Shown here: piece by piece, positions 50,433 through 58,255 of the stretch | How positions within the stretch are numbered: position 1 is the stretch's first letter | Layout: every line of letters begins with the position of its first letter | Assembly: GCA_021527695.1 (NCBI GenBank) | Contig: JAKFAO010000009.1 | Location: 868,001-932,000, forward strand | Reading direction: 5' to 3' | Origin: Naematelia aurantialba | Lineage: Eukaryota > Basidiomycota > Tremellomycetes > Tremellales > Naemateliaceae | DNA length: 64,000 nucleotides | Translations under genes and position numbers: made by a program | Notes under the pieces: generated by a model | The model's input: the letters and a program-made list of their open reading frames with translations, nothing else | What the model was told of the DNA's origin: nothing | Database searches by the model: none

Positions 50433-50845
50433 TGTCATGACGGAGACGTCGTCGAGTCGTCACGTGACTATCCACGCGACCGGGATGGCGGCATGGCTGT
50501 CACGTGGGGCTTGAGGAACTCGTCTAGGTTGAGCGAGTATCTACTCGTCTCGACGAGAGTATATAGAATTTACCGGATTGTAGTGAGGTTCCTCAGCGAT
50601 CCTCGATTGAGTCCCATAGTCCAAGACCCAACGATCTCGCTCTAACTTCGACGGGTCTACAACCACTCATCTGAGTTCTTCTAGATCGCCCAGGTCTCAG
50701 TCCACGTCCCCCCACCTCCACGTCCCCGTCCCAAGTCAAGGCTTTCCTCATTCTCTCAACGAGTTCCCGCGGAACTCGTCCACTTCCAAGCCAGTCGTTG
50801 TGCAGCGGTCCCAGGTCGCCGAAGTTAGACCGGAGCATCGTGACA
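50433..50845 (+). repeat. 5' LTR of the gypsy element
   Basis: 413 bp, TG...CA ends. Contains two CACGTG hexamers (50461-50466, 50501-50506) and a TATATA at 50560-50565. An ATG at 50800 in the LTR is in frame with gag but lies outside the conserved gag sequence. Confidence 0.95.
50560..50607 (+). promoter_or_regulatory. LTR core promoter: TATA box and predicted RNA 5' end
   Basis: TATATA at 50560-50565 is followed 28-34 nt later by CAGCGATCCTCGAT (50594-50607), the stretch complementary to the primer-binding site. This is the distance at which transcription normally starts from a TATA box. The start site is inferred, not observed. Confidence 0.6.
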
Positions 50846-50847
50846 GT

Positions 50848-50861
50848 ATCGAGGATCGCTG
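50848..50861 (+). other. Primer-binding site, self-priming type
   Basis: ATCGAGGATCGCTG starts 2 nt after the LTR end and is the perfect reverse complement of LTR bases 50594-50607. In Tf1-type elements the 5' end of the element's own RNA folds back on the PBS and primes reverse transcription instead of a tRNA. The sequence here fits that mechanism exactly. Confidence 0.75.
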
Positions 50862-50895
50862 TTACCGCGCACAACCATCAAGCCAAGTTAACGCC

Positions 50896-52119
50896 ATGTC
50901 CATTCCACCTTCCTCACGAGTCACTCGCCAAGCAGCGCGAGATCAGGGACGATTGAACTCTGGGGTTCAAGAGGACCCCGAGGGTTCGGGTTCGTTCGTC
51001 GACTTCGGTGAGCAGATCGACGAGCGACAAGAGGGGTCTCGACGAGATCCTTCCCCACAACAGAGCCCGGAGCGAGCCTCCCACACCCCTTTCGTCCCGC
51101 CTGTCATAGACCCTGCTGTTTTCCAACAGCAAATGATGGCGTATATGAGCGCCATAGCCACACAGCAGCAACACCAACAGTGGGAGCGCGAGCGATTCGT
51201 CAGGGATTCGTCGAGTCCCTCGTCAAACTTCAAGGAACCAAAAGCTCGAGAGCCCGATACCTTCAATGGTCGAGCTCCCGAGAAACTCAACCAGTTCATT
51301 ATGGAATGTGATCTGGTGTTCAAGCTTCAGCCCTCTCGGTACTACACTGAGGAGATCAAGGTGACGTTCATGATGAGTTACTTACGAGGTGTAGCTCTCG
51401 ACGCCGTTCGACCATTGGCAACAGCAGTTCCCCCGGCTATCGAGCTTTCGTCGAGAGATGCCTTTGTGAGGTATCTTAAGGATAATTTCGGGGACCCCGA
51501 CGAGAGGGGTACGGCTCGTCGAAATCTCAAGGAGTTGAGACAGACGGGAACTGCCTCTGAGTACTTCGCTCGAATGAGAGAGCTGATTGCAGTCCTGGGT
51601 TGGAGAGACCAGGAACCTATAGTTGACAAGGCTATAGATGGTCTCTCGTCAACTATGAAAGACGAACTGGCTCGACATGGCCGAGAGTTTGAGAGTTTCG
51701 ACGAGTTAATCCGATTCGTTGTCCCTCTCGACAATCGTCTCCGTGTCCGGGACCAGGAGAGAAAGGCCGAGTCGGCGCGCAGGCCGGAGGCGGGAAGGGC
51801 CCCATTGACTAAGCCCTTCCTCCCGCCTACTCCCTCTTCTTCTTCGGCCACCCCTTCCAACCTTGGGCGAGAGCTTCAAGGACCTCGCCCACCGGTTGAG
51901 AACTCGTCGAGTTCTTTGGGGCCTGTGCCTCGGGGATCTCTCCCCGAGAGAGAGAGAGAGAGGCGGCGAGTAGAAAACGCCTGTTACAGGTGTGGACAAT
52001 CGGGGCATTTCCTCCCAAACTGTCCCCTTACGAGGATGGGATCTCGTCCACTCCCGCCCACTCCCAGCAGACCTTCTCCTGTCCCCGGACCGGGCACCAA
52101 GGAGGAGCCAAAAGATTGA
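50896..52119 (+). CDS. Gypsy gag (capsid-nucleocapsid)
   Basis: 407 aa. A disordered N-terminus is followed by the retrotransposon gag/capsid domain (PDTFNGRAPEKLNQFIMECD, SYLRGVALDAV, TASEYFARMRELIAVLGW, DEFDELIRF-type helices) and a single CCHC zinc knuckle CYRCGQSGHFLPNC near the C-terminus. The start was chosen at 50896, just after the primer-binding region. The TGA stop at 52117-52119 is followed 5 nt later by the pol ATG in the -1 frame, an arrangement that allows termination-reinitiation. The two frames also overlap from 51990, so -1 frameshifting is possible, but I see no canonical slippery heptamer at the stop. Confidence 0.93.
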   Translation: MSIPPSSRVTRQAARDQGRLNSGVQEDPEGSGSFVDFGEQIDERQEGSRRDPSPQQSPERASHTPFVPPVIDPAVFQQQMMAYMSAIATQQQHQQWERERFVRDSSSPSSNFKEPKAREPDTFNGRAPEKLNQFIMECDLVFKLQPSRYYTEEIKVTFMMSYLRGVALDAVRPLATAVPPAIELSSRDAFVRYLKDNFGDPDERGTARRNLKELRQTGTASEYFARMRELIAVLGWRDQEPIVDKAIDGLSSTMKDELARHGREFESFDELIRFVVPLDNRLRVRDQERKAESARRPEAGRAPLTKPFLPPTPSSSSATPSNLGRELQGPRPPVENSSSSLGPVPRGSLPERERERRRVENACYRCGQSGHFLPNCPLTRMGSRPLPPTPSRPSPVPGPGTKEEPKD

Positions 52120-52124
52120 GGGAT

Positions 52125-55100
52125 ATGCTTGCCGCAGAGACTACATATCCCGCCAATTTAGTGCTCTCTGCTACCTCCTTAGCTCGTACTATGGATAGTT
52201 CGGACTCACTTGTAGACATCGACTCGACAAAAACTGTACATTCGTCAAGTCAAGATACCCATTCGTCGATCATCGACAAACGAAATATACCTTTGAATTG
52301 TGGTGAGCCTTTTAGACTCTCCAAAGACCAGGCTGTCGTTGCTGGGCAACTAGGCGAGTCCGATTCGTTGGCCACGATACTCCTTGATTCCGGAGCTAGT
52401 GGTAACTTCATCGACGAGGGTTTCGTCGACTCCGAGGGATTCGACAAATACCCACATACCAAACCTCGTCGACTAACCTTGTTTGACGGGGAGCCAAGCA
52501 AAGCGGGACCAATCAAGTGGTACGTCGAGGCCCCGCTCACAGTAGTGGGATCGACCAGGGTTGAAAGATTCGATGTTACTCGCCTATCAGGGGCGGACAT
52601 TGTTCTCGGCTACTCCTGGCTCAAAGAGCACGGAGTAACTCTCGACTTCGGTGAACGATTGGTTTCGACTCGACGATCGAGAATGCTTTCGTCGAGTGAC
52701 GAACCAATAGTCGTCAAAATACCATCGTCCCCGAGCAAATCCATGCCCTTGCCCATGCCCGAGGCTAAGACCCCCATCGCCACAGTCCCAGCATTGGATT
52801 CGTCCAATTCCATGTCCAAGCCCACGTCCACGTCCAGTCCCAAGTCAAGTTCCAAGCCAGCCCCCATGCTCAGGGGACGCGAGGAGTCGCTCGGTTCCAT
52901 CAAGGGAGTCGTCGAGCTCAAGAGCGCGTTCAAGTCCAAGTCGTCGAATCGTTCAAGGTCCAAGGTCAGGTTCAGGGAGGGAATGACCCCGGATGTCAGG
53001 ATTCCTGGAGGAGTCCTCAGGTTTCCTAACAGCATACCGGTGAGACAACCTAGTCGTTGGATATCTCGTGACGCTCCTACAGGAAATCGAGAGGAAAGCG
53101 TCGAGCGACTGTGTGCAGTCGACGAGTCGCCAGAATTCGACCAATCCTTCGTCGGAGTAGAGACGTTGCCGAGCTTCGGTGAACTCGAGTTGACTCCCGA
53201 GGAATTAGACGAGATCACAAGTCAAGTTCCCGTGACATACCAAGGTTACCTTGATATATTCCATCCTAGATGGGGAACCGAGACCTTGCCACCTCATAGG
53301 GAGTATGACTTGAAGTTCTCGCTGAAACCTGAGGCTAAGCTTCGTCTGGCGCCATTGTACGAGCTGAACCCGTCTCAGGTGGAGGTTTTGAGATCAACCA
53401 TTGAGAGGGAATTGGCTGCTGGACGAATTAGGCCAAGCAACTCGCCATATGGATCGCCGACCTTCTTTGTCCCCAAGAAAGATGGACGAAGTCGAATGGT
53501 CGTCGATTTTCGTCGACTCAATCAGGCAACCGTCCCGGATGCGTATCCATTGCCATTGATTAGCCAAATCATCAACGAATTGGGCCAATCCAAGTATTTC
53601 ACCAAGTTAGACTTGGTGGGGGCGTACCAACTCTTGAGGGTGGCACCGGGGAATGAACATCTTACAGCGTTCAGGACTCAATTGGGAATGTTTGAGTCAC
53701 TGGTGGTGCGGGACGGTCTCAAGAATGCTCCTGCGGTATTCCAACATTTCCTCAACGAAGTCTTCCGAGATCTTATTGGGCGAGGAGTTACGATATATAT
53801 CGACGATATCCTTATCCACGCGTCGACACTCGACGAGTTACGTGATCTCACTCGACGAGTATTCGACATTGTTAGAAAGACGTCGCTCTTCCTGAAAGCC
53901 AGCAAGTGCGAATTTGAAAAGGAGAGCGTGACATTCTTGGGCTTCGTGGTGTCTAATAACGGGGTGGGAGCGAATTCCGAGTATGTTCAAGGCATAGTCG
54001 ACTTCCCGGCACCTCGAACGGTTCGGCAGGTTCGACGATTCCTGGGGATGGCAAGCTATTATCGTCGATTCGTCCCTCATTTTGCCAAGATCGCGGGACC
54101 CCTCCATAAGTTGACAGGCAAGGACGTCCCATTCGTCTGGGAAAAGGGACAGCAGGCAGCATTCGACGATATCAAACGACTCATGACGACCGCACCGGTA
54201 CTCGCCCACTTCAGTCCCGAGTTTGAGACGATCGTTCAGGCGGATGCATCCCTATACGGATGGGGGTTCGTAATTTCGCAGATCAACTCGGAAACGGGGC
54301 ATGAGCATCCAGTGGCAATCGAGTCTGGTGCGTTTCAAGGGTCTGAGCTTAACTATACAGTGACCGAGAAAGAGTTCTTGGCGATCGTGATGGCCTTTCG
54401 TCGAAAGCGCCATCTGCTCATGCAGGTCAAGTCGACTGTGATCACGGATCATTTGAACTTGACATATTGGATGGAGCCGAGGCAGCTTAATCCTAGGCAG
54501 GCCAGGTGGGTGGATCTACTGTCGGGATTCGACTACAATATTGTCTATCGTCCAGGGGTACATGCTACCTACCCAGATGCTCTCTCTCGACGACCCGACT
54601 ACCAACCTGGACCACTCGCCGAGCAGGAGGAGACTCTCGTCCAAGCCCTCCCGAGTCTCAACGAATCCTCTACCGTTACAACGTCCTTGTCCCATATGAT
54701 TAGAGCGTTGACAGTGGTTGATGATGATGGGAACAACGAGGACGTTGTTGATGGCGAGGGCATCGACGAGACTCACGAAGCGGATTCCCTTGGAGACGAC
54801 GACGGCGGTTTGATATCCATCGAGGATGTGGCCGAAGGAGTAGATGAGGATCCCGAGTTGGAGCAGGTGAGAGTCGAGTTGAGTACAGAGGTTGTCGAGT
54901 CAGAGGAGGATTCGTCGAGTACCGAAGGAACTCGTCGACTCACCGGATTCTGTCGTCGACTTGGGATGCCAGATGGTACCAAGGTCGAGCAGTCGGGGCG
55001 AGGTTTGCTCCGGGTGGGGGGAAGGTTATACATTCCCAACCATAAAGACTTGAGGTTGAAGATACTCAAGTCTCGCCATGAGTCAAGCCTGGCTGGCCAC

Positions 55101-56351
55101 CCGGGAGTGAGTAAAATGCTGGAACTGGTCCAAAGAGAGTACTGTTGGCTTGGACTTAGACGAGATGTCGAACGATTCGTTCGTGGGTGTGCGGTGTGCC
55201 AGCGAACGAAGCCCAGTCGGCAGAGTCCCCATGGATTTCTTCAATCCCTGGAGATTGCCGATGGACCATGGACGTCGATCTCCATGGATTTCATCGAGGA
55301 GTTGCCAAAATCGAGTGGTTACAACTCAATCCTAGTGGTGGTCGATCGGTTGACGAAATGGGCCATATTCGTTCCCACAACGACTCGTTTATCGACCGCC
55401 AAACTCGTCGACTTAGTCATCGACAACGTAGTCACCCAGCATGGTTTCCCTAAGAGTATCATCTCTGATCGGGGCTCCAAGTTTACCAGCAGGTTGTGGG
55501 TGGCCATGAATCAAGCATTGGGGACTAAGGTCTGTCTCTCTACTGCGTTTCATCCCCAGACAGATGGGCAGACTGAGAGAGTGAACCAAATCCTTGAGCA
55601 ATACTTGAGGGTATTCGTCGATTACAATCAAGATAATTGGTCGAGTCTGCTATCCAGAGCGGCCTTTTCCTACAACAACTCGATTCACTCGACCATAAAG
55701 ATGTCACCGTTCTTCGCCAATTTCGGCTATAACGCTCGATGGGTCGAGGAAATCGACGAGTTCGAGAGCGACGTTCCACCAGTCGTCGAAAAGGTCAAAT
55801 CCCTGACGGAGGTTCACGACCTGTGTAAGCGGAACATCGAGTTGGCGAATCAGGAGTATGCCAAGCAGTATAACCGTCGTCGACAAGAGGGACCAACCTT
55901 CAAGGTAGACGATTTGGTAATGCTTTCATTGGAAAACGTCAAGACTCGTCGACCCATGAAGAAAATGGATATCCGATATGGAGGGCCATACCGAGTTATG
56001 GCCAAGGTAGGGACCAGAGCGTATAGGTTAAGTCTTCCAGAGAGTATGAAGATTCACAATGTCTTCCATGTATCCTTGCTTCGTCCATTTAGAGCAGCTG
56101 AATTCCCAGGGCAAAGTTATGTACCACCAGGACCTGTCGAGATCGACGAGGAAGTGGGCGATTCGTTCGAAATCTCAGGAATCGTTGACTCTCGTCGAAA
56201 TCGGCGGGGCAAGCTTGAGTATCTCGTCGAATGGTTGGGGTATGAAGGAACAGATGAGGCAGTGACTTGGGAGTTGGCTGAGAATTGTGAAGGGGCCCGG
56301 GAAACCATTGAGGCGTTCCACTTGAATCATCCCGAGAAACCTGGGCCATAA
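52125..56351 (+). CDS. Gypsy pol: protease, RT, RNase H, integrase, chromodomain
   Basis: 1,408 aa from the Met at 52125; the open frame extends upstream to 51990. In order: aspartic protease with ATILLDSGASGNFID (about residue 85), a Ser/Pro/Lys-rich spacer, reverse transcriptase (FFVPKKDGRSRMVVDFRRLN and YIDDILIHAS with the YxDD box), RNase H (IVQADASLYGWGFVIS, TEKEFLAIVMAF), integrase with its HHCC finger (HPGVSKMLELVQREYCW ... CAVCQRTK) and catalytic DDE core (ISMDFIEELP, IISDRGSKFTSRLW, FHPQTDGQTERVNQ), and a C-terminal chromodomain (ISGIVDSRRNRRGKLEYLVE, WLGYEGTDEAVTWE). The chromodomain marks it as a chromovirus and is expected to steer integration to modified chromatin. There are no stops or frameshifts. 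Confidence 0.96.
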   Translation: MLAAETTYPANLVLSATSLARTMDSSDSLVDIDSTKTVHSSSQDTHSSIIDKRNIPLNCGEPFRLSKDQAVVAGQLGESDSLATILLDSGASGNFIDEGFVDSEGFDKYPHTKPRRLTLFDGEPSKAGPIKWYVEAPLTVVGSTRVERFDVTRLSGADIVLGYSWLKEHGVTLDFGERLVSTRRSRMLSSSDEPIVVKIPSSPSKSMPLPMPEAKTPIATVPALDSSNSMSKPTSTSSPKSSSKPAPMLRGREESLGSIKGVVELKSAFKSKSSNRSRSKVRFREGMTPDVRIPGGVLRFPNSIPVRQPSRWISRDAPTGNREESVERLCAVDESPEFDQSFVGVETLPSFGELELTPEELDEITSQVPVTYQGYLDIFHPRWGTETLPPHREYDLKFSLKPEAKLRLAPLYELNPSQVEVLRSTIERELAAGRIRPSNSPYGSPTFFVPKKDGRSRMVVDFRRLNQATVPDAYPLPLISQIINELGQSKYFTKLDLVGAYQLLRVAPGNEHLTAFRTQLGMFESLVVRDGLKNAPAVFQHFLNEVFRDLIGRGVTIYIDDILIHASTLDELRDLTRRVFDIVRKTSLFLKASKCEFEKESVTFLGFVVSNNGVGANSEYVQGIVDFPAPRTVRQVRRFLGMASYYRRFVPHFAKIAGPLHKLTGKDVPFVWEKGQQAAFDDIKRLMTTAPVLAHFSPEFETIVQADASLYGWGFVISQINSETGHEHPVAIESGAFQGSELNYTVTEKEFLAIVMAFRRKRHLLMQVKSTVITDHLNLTYWMEPRQLNPRQARWVDLLSGFDYNIVYRPGVHATYPDALSRRPDYQPGPLAEQEETLVQALPSLNESSTVTTSLSHMIRALTVVDDDGNNEDVVDGEGIDETHEADSLGDDDGGLISIEDVAEGVDEDPELEQVRVELSTEVVESEEDSSSTEGTRRLTGFCRRLGMPDGTKVEQSGRGLLRVGGRLYIPNHKDLRLKILKSRHESSLAGHPGVSKMLELVQREYCWLGLRRDVERFVRGCAVCQRTKPSRQSPHGFLQSLEIADGPWTSISMDFIEELPKSSGYNSILVVVDRLTKWAIFVPTTTRLSTAKLVDLVIDNVVTQHGFPKSIISDRGSKFTSRLWVAMNQALGTKVCLSTAFHPQTDGQTERVNQILEQYLRVFVDYNQDNWSSLLSRAAFSYNNSIHSTIKMSPFFANFGYNARWVEEIDEFESDVPPVVEKVKSLTEVHDLCKRNIELANQEYAKQYNRRRQEGPTFKVDDLVMLSLENVKTRRPMKKMDIRYGGPYRVMAKVGTRAYRLSLPESMKIHNVFHVSLLRPFRAAEFPGQSYVPPGPVEIDEEVGDSFEISGIVDSRRNRRGKLEYLVEWLGYEGTDEAVTWELAENCEGARETIEAFHLNHPEKPGP

Positions 56352-56452
56352 CCAGCTGAGTCGTCGAATCTAATCCATATACCATGTACAGACTGATGAT
56401 GCTAATTGATAATACTAAAGATACAGACATGTAGAGGCTACAGGGACTAGAT

Positions 56453-57453
56453 TCACTCCGAGCCTGGCCCGGTATTCCCACCAGACCCACCCACCGTGCC
56501 AGACCCACCTGCCTCACCCTCGCCAATAAAGTCGTCAACGATCTCGTCGAGATCCGTACCCAGTGACGTCGCCAGTCGTCGAGCGCGCTGGACCATATAG
56601 GTCCGGGTCATGCCCGTGTTCTGGCGGGCGAGGGCAACAACTGAGAAGAGCTCATGGAGAGTAGCACCCAACGCAACACCCGAAGTCGTCGAAAAGGTAG
56701 GAGAACTCGTCGAGGCTTGAGGAGGTCCCGAGCCTTGGCGAAAGAGACGACTTGGTCGAGAGTAAAGCGAACAATACTTGGAGGCACAAGTCAAACACTT
56801 CACATGAGTCGAGACTCGCCAACAGGTACGCGATTCGGCCAGACAAGTATCACATTTCGGCTCGCCAGGAGTCGCAGAGGGCCAGGCAGTCTGGGAATTA
56901 GCTGAGTTCTTTCTATTTTCGTCGAGAGTTGTGACGAATCGTTGAGTGCTCACCAAAATATACTGATCTGTTCTGGTCTCGTTGCGGCTGCGGCGGCGGG
57001 CCCGGGCAGAGCTGTCGGGGTTGGGCGTGGGGGTAGTGGGCTCTCCGGGCGGGAGAGTAGAGGAGTCGTGGTCAGGGGTCCGGATGTCGAAGATCTCGTC
57101 GACTTCCACAACGACTGGGTCCGAGTTGTCGGTGGCCCAAGTGGGCCCGGAACGAGACGGCTGCTGCTGCTGCGGCTGCTGCCGCTGGTGGTAGGGCGGT
57201 GGGGGAGAACGGGGCTGCAACCGGTTCTGACCGGACGCATAAGGAACTGGTCGAGTTAGTGAGTCCTCGTCGAGTACTCACCTAGGGCCCCAATTTCCTC
57301 GATCTCATCATCCGAATCCTCCACCACCACAACCTCGACGGGGCGTGGGCCGCCGTAGGGAACCACAGCAATGTTGTGCGCGTGGACGAACCGACCAGCA
57401 AAACGAGTTTGCGTACTGGCACGGCGGGACGCATCTCGTCGAGTCGCGGGCAT
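56453..57453 (-). CDS. Antisense spliced gene carried by the gypsy element; cysteine-cluster protein
   Basis: Three exons on the strand opposite to gag-pol (57453-57282, 57246-56954, 56890-56453) join through two short GT-AG introns (35 and 63 nt) to exactly 300 aa. Both junctions are in phase, and without splicing the frame is closed. The N-terminus MPATRRDASRR is basic; then come EVVVVEDSDDEIEEIG (SUMO-interaction-like), a Pro/Gln-rich stretch, a second acidic patch VVVEVDEIFDI, and a cysteine cluster at 56771-56854 with spacing C-x2-C-x6-C-x8-C-x2-C-x4-C (CDTCLAESRTC ... KCLTCASKYC). A helical, acidic C-terminal domain (ARRLATSLGTDLDEIVDD) and a Gly-rich tail follow. No function is known to me; regulation of the element or of host chromatin is a guess. 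Confidence 0.78.
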
Positions 57454-57526
57454 CCTTGAAGATTTCGTCGATAGTACCTAAGTGTCAGTGAGTCTTACCT
57501 TAAAATTTGACGTGGTAGAGAACGAG

Positions 57527-57530
<4 letters not shown>

Positions 57531-57582
<52 letters not shown>
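57531..57582. repeat. GA dinucleotide microsatellite (about 26 units)
   Basis: 52 bp of perfect AG repeats, followed by imperfect GA-rich sequence, between the start of the antisense gene and the 3' LTR. A + strand frame through it encodes only alternating Arg/Glu and is not a gene. Confidence 0.95.
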
Positions 57583-57591
<9 letters not shown>

Positions 57592-57842
57592 AAGAAAGAA
57601 GAGAGATGGGGAGTTCTACGGTGAGTGGTTTCGTTCTCGCCGAGTCCTTTATGGTCTGTGCTGTCGCCAGGTTACCGTGCCATCTACGCTACGGCGACTC
57701 TCGGGATTAGTCGAGCGTGGCAAGCATGGCGACGGCGACAGCGATGGCAGTGCCACTGATAGCTTGCCGCCATGGTGCATGGTGGTGCATACGGGAGGAA
57801 TGGTCTAGTCTCGCAGGAGCTCGACCATAATGGTGGGCAGAG

Positions 57843-58255
57843 TGTCATGACGGAGACGTCGTCGAGTCGTCACGTGACTATCCACGCGACCGGGATGGCG
57901 GCATGGCTGTCACGTGGGGCTTGAGGAACTCGTCTAGGTTGAGCGAGTATCTACTCGTCTCGACGAGAGTATATAGAATTTACCGGATTGTAGTGAGGTT
58001 CCTCAGCGATCCTCGATTGAGTCCCATAGTCCAAGACCCAACGATCTCGCTCTAACTTCGACGGGTCTACAACCACTCATCTGAGTTCTTCTAGATCGCC
58101 CAGGTCTCAGTCCACGTCCCCCCACCTCCACGTCCCCGTCCCAAGTCAAGGCTTTCCTCATTCTCTCAACGAGTTCCCGCGGAACTCGTCCACTTCCAAG
58201 CCAGTCGTTGTGCAGCGGTCCCAGGTCGCCGAAGTTAGACCGGAGCATCGTGACA
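57843..58255 (+). repeat. 3' LTR of the gypsy element
   Basis: 413 bp, by eye identical to the 5' LTR. It is preceded by a weak purine tract (GGTGGGCAGAG, ending at 57842) that would serve as the plus-strand primer. It is followed by the right copy of the GAGTC target duplication. Confidence 0.95.

Larger units (their letters stand above)
50433..58255 (+). mobile_element. Complete young Ty3/gypsy chromovirus
   Basis: A 7,823-bp element with 413-bp LTRs at both ends (TGTCATGA...CGTGACA) in which I see no difference, flanked by the 5-bp target duplication GAGTC. The order is 5' LTR, primer-binding site, gag, pol (protease, RT, RNase H, integrase, chromodomain), antisense spliced gene, GA microsatellite, 3' LTR. 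All reading frames are intact, so it could be autonomous. It is inserted into the RNase H region of the copia element in the opposite orientation. Confidence 0.95.

Noticed and set aside
50800..50895. Earlier ATG for gag inside the 5' LTR
   Set aside because: It would include the LTR end and the primer-binding site in the protein; the Met at 50896 lies directly before gag-like sequence.
57482..57808. 108-codon plus-strand frame of alternating Arg-Glu in the gypsy element
   Set aside because: Translation of the GA microsatellite; no independent evidence.
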